From Vulcanimicrobiia bacterium (GTDB lineage Bacteria > Eremiobacterota > Eremiobacteria > Baltobacterales > Baltobacteraceae): 14,371 nt of DNA. Shown here one piece after another: positions 1 to 7,672 of the stretch (position 1 is its first letter; every line of letters starts with the position of its first letter). Where the stretch lies: the NCBI GenBank assembly GCA_024281135.1, contig JAMXLG010000020.1:1-14371 (forward strand). The letters run 5' to 3'. The notes under the pieces are model-generated. The model was not told where the DNA came from, did not search any database, and saw nothing but the letters and a program-made list of their open reading frames with translations. Position numbers and translations under genes: made by a program.

Positions 1-1
1 A

Positions 2-1231
2 TTCTTTGAGCGCATGACGGCGATTGCGCGCGCCATTCACACGATCGATCCTGCGGCCGTGGCCGTGACGGCGCTTTGCATCGCCGTGTTCATTGGATTG
101 CCGCGGCTGTTTCCGCGCGTCCCGTCAGCGATCGTCGCGCTGGTTGTCGGAACGCTCGCTGTGACCTCATTCCATCTTCCGGTCGAAACGATCGGTTCGC
201 GTTTCGGCGGCATCCCGGCCGGTTTGCCGCACATAACGCCTCCCACGTTGCGCGCCGACCTGATTGTGCCGTTGTTGCCGTCAGCGCTGACCGTCGCGAT
301 TCTTGGAGCCTTGGAGAGTCTGCTCTCTGCCGTCGTTGCCGATTCATTGATCGGCGATCGCCATCGTTCCAATGCAGAGCTTACCGCGCAAGGAGCCGCA
401 AATATCGTTTCCCCTCTACTAGGCGGAATCCCGGTAACCGGCGCTATAGCGCGAACTGCCACAAATGTTCGGTCAGGCGCAAAATCACCGATCGCCGGTA
501 TCGTACATTCGCTGACACTTCTTGCGATCGTGCTTCTCTGCTCTTCGCTTGCAAAGGCGATTCCGCTCGCGACACTCGCGGCGATACTGATCGTGGTCGC
601 GTACCGGATCGGTGAGTGGAAAGAAGTTGGAACGATCCTTCGTCTTGATAAGACGGACAAAGCCGTTTGGTTTGTTACATTCGCGTTGACGGTCTTCGCC
701 GATTTAACCGTTGCAGTCGAAGTGGGAATGGGACTCGCCGCGCTTCTCTACATCTATCGCATTTCGCAGACCACGTCGGTTTCGCTTGTCACGCCTCAAG
801 ATATCGAAGACGGACGAGCGCACGTCCTTCAAGACAAGATCGTCCCTCCATACGTGACAATCGTGCGAATTCATGGGCCGTTCTTGTTCGGAACGACCGA
901 CAAACTTGTAGCAGAGACCGCCGATCTGTCGGGCCTCGGACCCATCGTCATCCTACGATTGCGCAACATGACGGCTCTGGATGCGACAGGGCTTCATGCG
1001 CTGGAAACGCTTAGCGATCGGTTGCGCCGATCAGGTCGCACGCTGCTTCTTTGCGGCGCTCGGCTGCAACCGGCGCGTCTCCTTCGGCGAGCCGACTTCG
1101 TCGCGTCCATCGGCGCGAATAACATCCTCCCGAACGTGCAGTCGGCGCTGCAGCGCGCACGAGAGATTCACGAATCGTTCGATGGCATGGGAGATGAGCT
1201 TGCACACGACATCGTTGCGATGTCAACCTGA
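2..1231 (+). CDS. SulP-family anion transporter with C-terminal STAS domain (5' end missing)
   Basis: The reading frame is open to the left edge, so the N-terminus lies outside the window; the ATG at 14 is internal. About 410 residues are visible, against roughly 500-590 for the family. Several hydrophobic spans occupy the first ~250 residues. They include the family signature around ESLLSAVVAD, GDRHRSNAEL and GGIPVTGAIARTATN (about residues 100-150 counted from the ATG at 14). A soluble STAS domain follows (about residues 275-390), with the nucleotide-binding-loop-like LDATGLHAL; D323-A-T325-G326 match the conserved D-x-S/T-G. SulP proteins are inner-membrane carriers or symporters for sulfate, bicarbonate and other anions, and the substrate cannot be read from this sequence. 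The gene converges on the lipoprotein gene ending at 1332. I am confident of the family, not of the substrate. Confidence 0.95.
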   Translation, partial: FFERMTAIARAIHTIDPAAVAVTALCIAVFIGLPRLFPRVPSAIVALVVGTLAVTSFHLPVETIGSRFGGIPAGLPHITPPTLRADLIVPLLPSALTVAILGALESLLSAVVADSLIGDRHRSNAELTAQGAANIVSPLLGGIPVTGAIARTATNVRSGAKSPIAGIVHSLTLLAIVLLCSSLAKAIPLATLAAILIVVAYRIGEWKEVGTILRLDKTDKAVWFVTFALTVFADLTVAVEVGMGLAALLYIYRISQTTSVSLVTPQDIEDGRAHVLQDKIVPPYVTIVRIHGPFLFGTTDKLVAETADLSGLGPIVILRLRNMTALDATGLHALETLSDRLRRSGRTLLLCGARLQPARLLRRADFVASIGANNILPNVQSALQRAREIHESFDGMGDELAHDIVAMST

Positions 1232-1254
1232 GTGCCCCGCGCTACATGAGGGCC

Positions 1255-1275
1255 GGGCGATCGTAGTCGTCGCCC
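1255..1275. other. Inverted repeat between convergent genes, weak terminator candidate
   Basis: GGGCGA (1255-1260) can pair with TCGCCC (1270-1275) around a 9-base loop. It lies 24 bases after the SulP stop and 57 bases beyond the stop of the convergent lipoprotein gene. Neither strand has a T-run after the stem, so this is not a classical intrinsic terminator. It could be a 3'-end-stabilising hairpin or chance in GC-rich DNA. Confidence 0.25.
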
Positions 1276-1331
1276 TGCTCTAGACGAAACGTTGAAACGA
1301 TCGCGTGCATATGCGACAAAAACGATTTCCG

Positions 1332-1700
1332 CTACTGCGTCTGCGGAAAAACCCGGTAAGCGGCGAGTTTGCCGTCGTTGTCGACGCGCACCACGACATT
1401 CATGGAGCCTTTGTCGAAACCGGCGCGATAAGTGAATTCGCTCTTGGCCGCATCGGTGCTCATGTACGTCAATCCCTTGTAGTTTCCGAGCGCGTGCATT
1501 TTATCCGAGAGCGTACCGACGTCGCCACGCGAAACTTGCGCCTGCAGTGCTGAGTCGAAGTTCGCGTTGACCCCGTCGACGTCGTCGTTATAGACGGCCT
1601 TCGTCACCGAGTCCGTGGTTGTCTGCACCGCGCCGGGGTTCGCCTGCGCGTTACACGCGGCGAGCCCGATCAGCGCGGCCAGTGCTAGATGTCGCCCCAT
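1332..1700 (-). CDS. Small secreted lipoprotein of unknown function
   Basis: A 122-residue protein with a short signal peptide and a lipobox: residues L13-A-A-C16 form a good signal peptidase II site, so the mature protein should begin at Cys16 and be lipid-anchored. The residue after the Cys is Asn (no Asp+2 retention signal). The mature part is about 105 residues, ends in a predicted beta-rich stretch (residues 88-118), and has the look of small DUF3887/DUF4019-like folds; that resemblance is weak and unverified. Its ATG lies inside the last codons of the upstream coiled-coil gene (16-base overlap), so it is probably translated by coupling; I see no clear ribosome site of its own. It appears to be the last gene of the minus-strand cluster. 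Confidence 0.75.
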   Translation of the reverse strand: MGRHLALAALIGLAACNAQANPGAVQTTTDSVTKAVYNDDVDGVNANFDSALQAQVSRGDVGTLSDKMHALGNYKGLTYMSTDAAKSEFTYRAGFDKGSMNVVVRVDNDGKLAAYRVFPQTQ

Positions 1701-2161
1701 CCGTACGATACCATCGCTACCTGATTATTCGAAGCCTGTCGCGGAGCGGAGCGCTGCGCCACTTGCTGGTGTGCAGGTGGTTGGGAGAAGCCACTGCGGC
1801 CGCCGAGCGCTGCGATTTCATGCTGCTGTTGCTGCACGACGCGGTGCTGATAGGCAATCTCTTTCTTGAGCTCCTGATTGACCTGGACTTGCTGCGCGTA
1901 CGCGTTTTGCTCCTGATGGTACGCGGCCCACGCGTCATTGTTCTCTTGTGAGAGAGCGGCCTGACGACGATCGTATTCCGCGTACTTCTCATGCACTTTG
2001 CGATTGTGGTTGATGATCAGGTAGGTGGCGGCGGCCGCACCACCGAGCAGGATCAAGTTTCGCGTGCTCGCAGCGCCGTCCGCGTGCGCAGGAGCTGCGG
2101 GCAGGCCGAGTGCGAGAGTCCCCGTGAGCGCCACCGACGCGAGTGCTTGCTTGATATTCAT
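1685..2161 (-). CDS. Secreted or membrane-anchored coiled-coil protein, function unknown
   Basis: A 158-residue protein. Residues 1-27 are a signal peptide with a likely cut after AHA27. Residues 35-50 are a Gly/Ala-rich hydrophobic span (LILLGGAAAATYLII). Residues 55-118 are strongly helical and rich in Gln, Glu, Lys and Ala, consistent with a coiled coil. The tail, residues 120-158, is Gln/Ser/Pro-rich and looks disordered. This plan suggests a periplasmic coiled coil held to the membrane. I do not recognise a named family, although similar small proteins seem familiar from WPS-2 type genomes. A GGAGGG at 2175-2180 (read on the minus strand) lies 13 bases before the ATG and supports this start. 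It follows the second TonB-dependent receptor gene by 51 bases and overlaps the lipoprotein gene by 16. Confidence 0.75.
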   Translation of the reverse strand: MNIKQALASVALTGTLALGLPAAPAHADGAASTRNLILLGGAAAATYLIINHNRKVHEKYAEYDRRQAALSQENNDAWAAYHQEQNAYAQQVQVNQELKKEIAYQHRVVQQQQHEIAALGGRSGFSQPPAHQQVAQRSAPRQASNNQVAMVSYGWGDI

Positions 2162-2172
2162 ACGAGTACGTA

Positions 2173-2191
2173 TTCCCTCCGTTGTAGGGAA
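2173..2191 (-). promoter_or_regulatory. Hairpin covering the ribosome site of the coiled-coil gene
   Basis: On the minus strand TTCCCT and AGGGAA form a perfect 6-bp inverted repeat around a 7-base loop. The stem contains part of the GGAGGG ribosome-binding site of the gene that starts at 2161. This is visible directly; a role in tuning translation is inference. Confidence 0.35.
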
Positions 2192-2212
2192 ACGTAACGC
2201 AAATCGATTCCG

Positions 2213-4216
2213 TCACCCTGCGCAGCCGGCGTGTGCTTGCTTGTTTACGGGAAACGAGAGCCCGAGCGAGATGACGGAGGGCGGTCCGTAGCGGTCGATG
2301 CTCGAGAGGTACCGCGCGTTCGTCACGTTGTCGCCGCGGAGGACGAGGCGCACCGCGTCGCCGATTGGCAGGCTCGCATAAAGGCCCGCAGTGACGGCCG
2401 TGCCGAGTGGCTGGAGGTTCAAGTCGTCGGCGTAGGTTTGTCCGATATAGGAGACGTTTACGCCGAGGCCCGTTGCGCCAACCGTGGTGTTGTAGCCCGC
2501 GTAAGCGGAAGCCTCAGGTACGTAGGGGAGCCGTTTGCCGACCGTCGCCGCCGTTCCGGACGTCACGCGCGAATTCTGTTGCGTTCCCCAAACGCTTACG
2601 GTGGAACAGGTTCCGATGCGCTCGGTGTACGTCGCCGTCACCCCGTTCGTCTCCGCATGCGCGAAGTTGCTGCGAATTTGATGCGTCGGATCGATCGTGC
2701 GGAACGAGATCGCGTCGCTGATGAACGTCGCGATGTAGTCAACCGAGACTTCCGAGCGCAGGTTCGTCCAATCGAACCCAGCGGTTTCCGATGAACTGCG
2801 TTCGGGAACGAGATTCGGATTCGGCAGATACGACACCGGCCCGATGACAAAGCCGCGCACGAGTTCATTGAGATACGGCGCGCGTAAGCCCGAGCCGCCC
2901 GACGCGCGAAACGCAAGCTGACGCGTAAGATCGTAGCGAATCGCGAGGCGCGGAGAGAGCGCCCGATCCGTGCGCGAAGAGAGCGTCGTCGTCTTTCCGT
3001 TGCTTGTGAGGCTGCCGTTCGGGAGATAGATCGATGTCAGTGCGAGTCCCGCCACCGTCTCGCCGCGATTGAAACGCCAGGTATTTTGTACGGCGAGATC
3101 GTTGATTTGCTGCACGCCGCTACCCGTGGCCGTGAGGACGTTCGCAGCGTTATATTGATTGCTGACGCCGCCGACAAAACGCTCGTCGCCTCGCATTTCG
3201 AACGTGTTGTTGTCATTGTCGACGATCCAATCGCCGATGAAGCCGCTTTCGTGCGTCGGAACGTATTGCGTGTAAAGCAGCGACCCGGGCGACGTTGATT
3301 TATCGGCCCGGTTCGTGACAAACGTGTTGCGCACGTACCCGTTGAGCGAAAAGGATGCGCGCTTCCACACGTACGTGTAGCCCAGCGAATTCTGGATGAA
3401 ATTGCGCCAGAAATCGTAGTTAGGCCGCCCGTAGTCCTGATAATCCCATGCGCCGCGATAACCATAGTCGAGTGTGGTGTGCTGGTCCGGCGCGTAGCGA
3501 AACCGCAGCGAGACCATCTGCGAGCGGGCATACGCGTTGCCGTCAATCGGCGTCTGATATCCCGGAGCCAGCGCGTAATAAGAGAGCTGTTGATCCGAAA
3601 GCGAGAGTGACGTCGAGAATTGCGGGGAGATCGCCGTCGTTGTCTGCAGGTACTGATCGAGATAGGAATGCGTGCCGGGGTAGATCTCAAGACCGCCCGA
3701 CGCGGGTCCGCCGGTTTGCGTCGTCGGCGCGAACGTTTGCAATGAGAGCACGCCGCCGATCGCTCCCGCACCATAGAGCGCAGAACCCGGCCCGCGTAAC
3801 AGTTCCGCGCGCGTGATGTCGTTCGCCGGATATGCGGCCCAATCGATTTGCCCGCCGAACGCGTCTTGCGCGAAAATGTTGTCGACAAGGACCAGTCCGC
3901 GATCGTTTCCCGCGCCCGAGAACGACGCGCGCAACTGCCCGTAATTCGTAAATGCGCTGTTGCTACGCGTGCGGTCGAAACCCGGGAGTGCGCGCAGAAG
4001 CCCGTCGGTCGTAAGTGCCGGATTCGTTGCGATCTGCTGCGAGGTCAAGAGCGATGCAGGCAGCGGCAGACGATGAAGTGTCTCGAGCGATCCGGTGGCG
4101 ACGCTCACGCTCCCGATCAGCGGCGGAGCTGACGGCGACGGTGAAGGCGAGGGCGTCGGCGCGACGACGGACGCCTGCGCCAATATGAACGAGATCAGAA
4201 AGGCGTTCAAAGCCAC
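2213..4216 (-). CDS. TonB-dependent outer-membrane receptor
   Basis: A 667-residue TonB-dependent receptor that should import a scarce ligand across the outer membrane using TonB energy. A short signal peptide (residues 1-15, cut near AQA) is followed by a Pro/Ser repeat linker (residues 20-32). The plug domain spans about residues 45-162, with the typical LLRALPGF, VLVDN and LLRGPGSALYGAGAIGGVL blocks. The rest is a beta-barrel with a late DNVTNARYLSSIDRYGPP block typical of siderophore, vitamin or metal receptors. The ligand is not identifiable. The start is GTG; its first base directly follows the TAG stop of the upstream receptor gene and no ATG lies nearby, so translational coupling is likely. 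The usual terminal barrel Phe is followed by 12 extra residues (PVNKQAHAGCAG), which is unusual. No carboxypeptidase-like N-terminal domain is present, unlike its neighbour. Confidence 0.93.
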   Translation of the reverse strand: MALNAFLISFILAQASVVAPTPSPSPSPSAPPLIGSVSVATGSLETLHRLPLPASLLTSQQIATNPALTTDGLLRALPGFDRTRSNSAFTNYGQLRASFSGAGNDRGLVLVDNIFAQDAFGGQIDWAAYPANDITRAELLRGPGSALYGAGAIGGVLSLQTFAPTTQTGGPASGGLEIYPGTHSYLDQYLQTTTAISPQFSTSLSLSDQQLSYYALAPGYQTPIDGNAYARSQMVSLRFRYAPDQHTTLDYGYRGAWDYQDYGRPNYDFWRNFIQNSLGYTYVWKRASFSLNGYVRNTFVTNRADKSTSPGSLLYTQYVPTHESGFIGDWIVDNDNNTFEMRGDERFVGGVSNQYNAANVLTATGSGVQQINDLAVQNTWRFNRGETVAGLALTSIYLPNGSLTSNGKTTTLSSRTDRALSPRLAIRYDLTRQLAFRASGGSGLRAPYLNELVRGFVIGPVSYLPNPNLVPERSSSETAGFDWTNLRSEVSVDYIATFISDAISFRTIDPTHQIRSNFAHAETNGVTATYTERIGTCSTVSVWGTQQNSRVTSGTAATVGKRLPYVPEASAYAGYNTTVGATGLGVNVSYIGQTYADDLNLQPLGTAVTAGLYASLPIGDAVRLVLRGDNVTNARYLSSIDRYGPPSVISLGLSFPVNKQAHAGCAG

Positions 4217-4219
4217 CTA
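4214..4219 (-). other. TAG|GTG stop-start junction of tandem receptor genes
   Basis: On the minus strand the stop of the first receptor (TAG, 4219-4217) is followed without a gap by the GTG start (4216-4214) of the second. No good Shine-Dalgarno precedes it in the coding end of the first gene, so terminating ribosomes probably re-initiate here. Confidence 0.7.
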
Positions 4220-6955
4220 CAGATGATAGCGCAGAAGAAGTTGGACTGAACGGCCCATGGGGTAGTTCTGCGGCACGTAACCGCCGCGCCCGTACGTCCA
4301 GGGAACCGACTGTGTCTGACCGTTGTTCGTCGGTACGCCATTGCCAAGTGTGTAGGGGGCGGAGTATCCGCCTGCATTTTCGTACGCCGACGCGTAGAGC
4401 GGATTCCCTCCACCATATCCCGGCGGTCCGATCAAGTACGGGTTTCCCTGAAACGACGTCGGTGCGAAGTTCCCGAAGAGATTCACGACGTCAAGCACGG
4501 CACTCCAGTGCGCGACGAGGTCTTGTTCGATATGGAGATTTATGAACGTCTCCGGTGGCGCATGCAGCGTGTTGGGGGTGGACCCCTCCGGAGTCCCTAG
4601 CGACCCGATGTACGGATTTGTTGCCGGATCGTACGCCTGAGACGGGTCACGCAAAAAGTAATAGTTATAGCCCGGGTCCACGAAGTTGTCGTTTGGAACC
4701 TCTTGCGGTTTGCCCGTCGAGTCAAAGATCCAGACGTCCTTTCCATTTCCATAGGGATAGCCTGATTCAAATGAGAGCGACGGCGTAACACGCAGGCGGT
4801 GGCTCGGGGTATGAAACTCCCATGAAAGATTTACTGCGAGATTCGGAATGTAGCTCACCGGAAATAACTGGCCTGCTGCGACCGCGGGGGCATTGAGGTC
4901 GTTGTAGGCAAATTGCGAAGCACTCGACGAGTACGCTCGCACGTAGTTTGCATCGAGCGTAAATCCGTCCTGACTTAGCCACATTTCGAAGCCCCTAGAG
5001 CGCAGCGCGCCGACATTCGTTGGAACGCCGACGCCGTTCGGAACGAGACCGGATTGCAATGCGGATCGAAAATTGAACGGAAGTACGTCGATGAGGTTTG
5101 CTTCATTGACGTTGAAGAAGGTCGCGCGAAATTGCAGACGTGTCCCACCTTCGAGTGAGTACGTGAAGTTGTTCGCCGTTTGGGGCGCAAGCGCGACGAA
5201 CGGCGCAGGACTTCCGTTCGGCTGCACGTTGGTCGAATCCACGCGATCGGTTTCGAGCGGGAGCGGAGGGACGGTGATGTGATCGTACGTTGCGCGAAAC
5301 GCGAAATTGCCAAAACGATAGGCGAGCGCCATATGCGGGTCGACGGCACCCACGTCATAGATCGATCCGGCACTGGGAATCGTGTGCGTGTCGGCGTATC
5401 GCGCGGTCCCCATCACGTCGAGCCGTGACGTTGCGTGCCAGGTGTCTCCGAAATATCCGAGATAGGAGATCTGCGTGGGACGCGACGTGATGAACTCATC
5501 CGCCGTCGGTACGACTTGATCCAGAAAGGACGTGTTCGTGCGATATCCCGCGCCGAAGCGCAGATCGTGCCGCTCGCCGGGAATATCCTCGCCGTCGTAG
5601 CCGAATCCGTCTTCGCGGCTGCCCTGCGTTTGCGACAGCGAAATCGCGCCGTCGGGCCAGCCGTTTTCATCCCAGAACGGACCGCCGGCTTGAGAGCCGT
5701 ACTGCGTTTGATAGACCTCAACGCGAGAAAGCGAGTGCGCTCCCGAGTGCAACCATTGCGCCTTCAGAACGCTGTACGAACCACGAAGACCGGACGCATA
5801 AGTGACGGGTGCGCTCGGGTTTGTTTCACCAGGATACGTTGTTGAATTTCCGTCAAACGCTCCAACCGTCTCGCCGGCATACGGTGATCCGTACTGATCG
5901 TACGCAGCCTGGCCGACGAGCCCTAACACGGAGAGATCGTCGCGCGAATTGAGCTGATAATGAACGTTCGACTCGAGCGAATATTCGCCGCGGTTCTGCA
6001 AGGCAAGGCCGTACGTTGCGGCTTCGGAAGGATAGAACGTTTGCCCATCGCCGTAGCTGAAGAATTGGCTTCCCGTAGTAGAGGCAAATGCGTAGCGCCA
6101 GCGCTTATCCGGTGTGGCTCCGAGTAGCTGAAGCAATGACAGTTGAAATTGCCCGCCGGCGACTCCCAGCCCGGACTCAAACGTGACGCTGCCTGGGTAG
6201 GTCCCGATCGCCGGAATTTCGTCGATTACCCCGCCCAGCGAATTGTCGCCTTGCGTAGTATAGCCCGCGAGCGTCGCCGTCGTGGATGCAATGCCCGTCG
6301 TCGGTAGTTGCGCTCCAACGACGTTGCCGCCCGGTTCGGCAACGAGTCCCTGAGGAATGGGCACGGAGTCATAATTGAACACAGCATCGGACACCTTGCC
6401 GCCGCGCAGAATCGCGTTCGCAAATTGATCCAACACGACCCCGGGCACCGAAGCAATCGCGCCTTGAACCGTTCCGGCGATGTAACTCGCGAGACCGGAA
6501 GACGACACCGGTGGCGAAAGCGCACGCGCTTGCGCGCCGGCTACCGTGAACGTGTCGCTCGTATTTCCAACCGCGAAGGCTTTGCCCGTTGCTTGAACTG
6601 AGGCAATCGTTTTAAGCTGCGCGACGAGACGAAATGCTAAGAATTCTCCCTGCCCGGGCAGTACCGTAATCCCGTTCTGAGTTTCGGGTTCGAAACCCGG
6701 TGCTTCGACAGACACGGTGTACGTGTCGGCGACGATACCCAGAACCGTAAAACGCCCGCGAACGTCAGTTGTCGCGGTGTAGCTCCCTGACGGAGCGGCG
6801 ATCGAAACGTGCGCGTTGGCAATCGGGACGTTGTTACCGGTCACGCTTCCCATGATCGAGCCGGTTGTGGCCTCCGCGGCCGTAGTTCGGCCGACCGTGC
6901 CAAAGACAATGATACTCAGTGCGAATGCTATTCGCGCCGGAAACATGCGGTTCAT
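4217..6955 (-). CDS. TonB-dependent receptor with carboxypeptidase-regulatory-like N-terminal domain
   Basis: A 912-residue outer-membrane receptor from the chosen start. The frame is open to 7060, but the ATG at 6955 begins a clear signal peptide (MNRMFPARIAFALSIIVFG...), is preceded by GGGGA about 6 bases upstream, and avoids overlap with the gene ending at 7006. Domains: signal peptide 1-27; CarboxypepD_reg-like beta-sandwich at about 31-112 (GSIMGSVTG ... DVRGRFTVLGI ... DTYTVSVEAPGFE); plug at about 140-250 (SVPGVVLDQ, ILRGG, GGVIDEIP); a long beta-barrel to the end, finishing in LLLRYHL. This N-terminal domain is common in Oar/SusC-like and other large receptors. The barrel is rich in Gly, Tyr, Asn and Pro. 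The substrate is unknown. Its stop touches the start of the next receptor gene, so the pair is very likely co-expressed. Confidence 0.92.
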   Translation of the reverse strand: MNRMFPARIAFALSIIVFGTVGRTTAAEATTGSIMGSVTGNNVPIANAHVSIAAPSGSYTATTDVRGRFTVLGIVADTYTVSVEAPGFEPETQNGITVLPGQGEFLAFRLVAQLKTIASVQATGKAFAVGNTSDTFTVAGAQARALSPPVSSSGLASYIAGTVQGAIASVPGVVLDQFANAILRGGKVSDAVFNYDSVPIPQGLVAEPGGNVVGAQLPTTGIASTTATLAGYTTQGDNSLGGVIDEIPAIGTYPGSVTFESGLGVAGGQFQLSLLQLLGATPDKRWRYAFASTTGSQFFSYGDGQTFYPSEAATYGLALQNRGEYSLESNVHYQLNSRDDLSVLGLVGQAAYDQYGSPYAGETVGAFDGNSTTYPGETNPSAPVTYASGLRGSYSVLKAQWLHSGAHSLSRVEVYQTQYGSQAGGPFWDENGWPDGAISLSQTQGSREDGFGYDGEDIPGERHDLRFGAGYRTNTSFLDQVVPTADEFITSRPTQISYLGYFGDTWHATSRLDVMGTARYADTHTIPSAGSIYDVGAVDPHMALAYRFGNFAFRATYDHITVPPLPLETDRVDSTNVQPNGSPAPFVALAPQTANNFTYSLEGGTRLQFRATFFNVNEANLIDVLPFNFRSALQSGLVPNGVGVPTNVGALRSRGFEMWLSQDGFTLDANYVRAYSSSASQFAYNDLNAPAVAAGQLFPVSYIPNLAVNLSWEFHTPSHRLRVTPSLSFESGYPYGNGKDVWIFDSTGKPQEVPNDNFVDPGYNYYFLRDPSQAYDPATNPYIGSLGTPEGSTPNTLHAPPETFINLHIEQDLVAHWSAVLDVVNLFGNFAPTSFQGNPYLIGPPGYGGGNPLYASAYENAGGYSAPYTLGNGVPTNNGQTQSVPWTYGRGGYVPQNYPMGRSVQLLLRYHL

Positions 6956-7005
6956 GATGCTTCCCCGCGGGCGTAATCTGCCCCGTCGCGTAGTGGCGAA
7001 ATCGA

Positions 7006-7668
7006 TTAAGTCAGCGCGAGGAGAAGCGGAGGTGCGCGGCAACCGATCTGATGAACGCACGACGTTCGATTAAACCGAACCCCGGATGAATGTCGGTGGC
7101 GCGCAAAACTGCTCGAGTTCTCGCGTGCAAATGCATCGGCCATGAACTCGAGAGCAATTCTAACGAGTGCCGCGCAGCGCCGAAGGATCGCGCTCATCGC
7201 GTGTCGGATCAGGAGCGCGAAGCACGAACCCAAGAGTACGTGCGTGGCTAGGCTAAACCAGATAGGGCCGCCGAGCCACGCGGCGCTGTTAAGCAGCTTG
7301 CCTCCTACGCATAGCTGCTCACAGCTTTCCATCATGAAGAGCGCCCCGAACTGCAGTGTCAGAATGAAGGGAAGATCGTGAAACAGCGAGTGCGCCGAGA
7401 TCTCCTTGGCTACACCTCTCAGCCAATCTGAATGCTCTGCGGGATCGTGCAGCAGTGCGATGCATTGCTGCCAAATCAGAAGCGCGGCCAGTAAGGCACC
7501 GGCAATGAGCGTCGGGATGACGCTGAGATGATTGTTATCCGCGTACCCGTTCCCGAAGACCCTGCTGTCCGAGATCGTCTCGACCAAAGGGTCGCCGACC
7601 GCCGCTGAAATCAGGGCGACGGCGATCAGCAACGGCAGGCGCGATTTCGCGCTCCGGCAGAAGGTCAC
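7006..7668 (-). CDS. Four-span membrane protein with Cys/His-rich C-terminal tail, function unknown
   Basis: A 220-residue protein with probable membrane spans near residues 11-26, 49-68, 99-114 and 134-154. Polar and charged residues cluster at the start of span 1 and between spans; MMESCEQLC follows span 3 (residues 112-120). The C-terminal region after residue 155 is basic, then ends in a tail with H191, H193, C204, H206 and C210 followed by RAPP (211-214). I do not recognise a named family. Multi-span proteins with a Gln/Glu-containing third helix and an R-A/G-P-P tail seem familiar beside metal-handling genes, but that is memory and not verified. The start is GTG, 4 bases after the stop of the F420-reductase-like gene; no strong ribosome site is visible. 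It sits 50 bases before the first receptor gene, so a role linked to that receptor pair is plausible. Confidence 0.68.
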   Translation of the reverse strand: MTFCRSAKSRLPLLIAVALISAAVGDPLVETISDSRVFGNGYADNNHLSVIPTLIAGALLAALLIWQQCIALLHDPAEHSDWLRGVAKEISAHSLFHDLPFILTLQFGALFMMESCEQLCVGGKLLNSAAWLGGPIWFSLATHVLLGSCFALLIRHAMSAILRRCAALVRIALEFMADAFARENSSSFARHRHSSGVRFNRTSCVHQIGCRAPPLLLALT

Positions 7669-7672
7669 GATC

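Noticed and set aside
350..362. GCGATCGC palindrome, also near 14331
   Set aside because: Only two copies were noticed; not the dense HIP1 pattern of cyanobacteria, and both lie in coding sequence.
3037..3888. 283-codon open frame overlapping the second receptor gene in another frame
   Set aside because: The product is an Arg/Ser-rich string typical of out-of-frame GC-rich DNA; the receptor frame has clear plug and barrel motifs.
6956..7060. 35-residue N-terminal extension of the first receptor
   Set aside because: It is basic, lacks signal-peptide features and overlaps the upstream gene; the ATG at 6955 has a ribosome site and a proper signal peptide.
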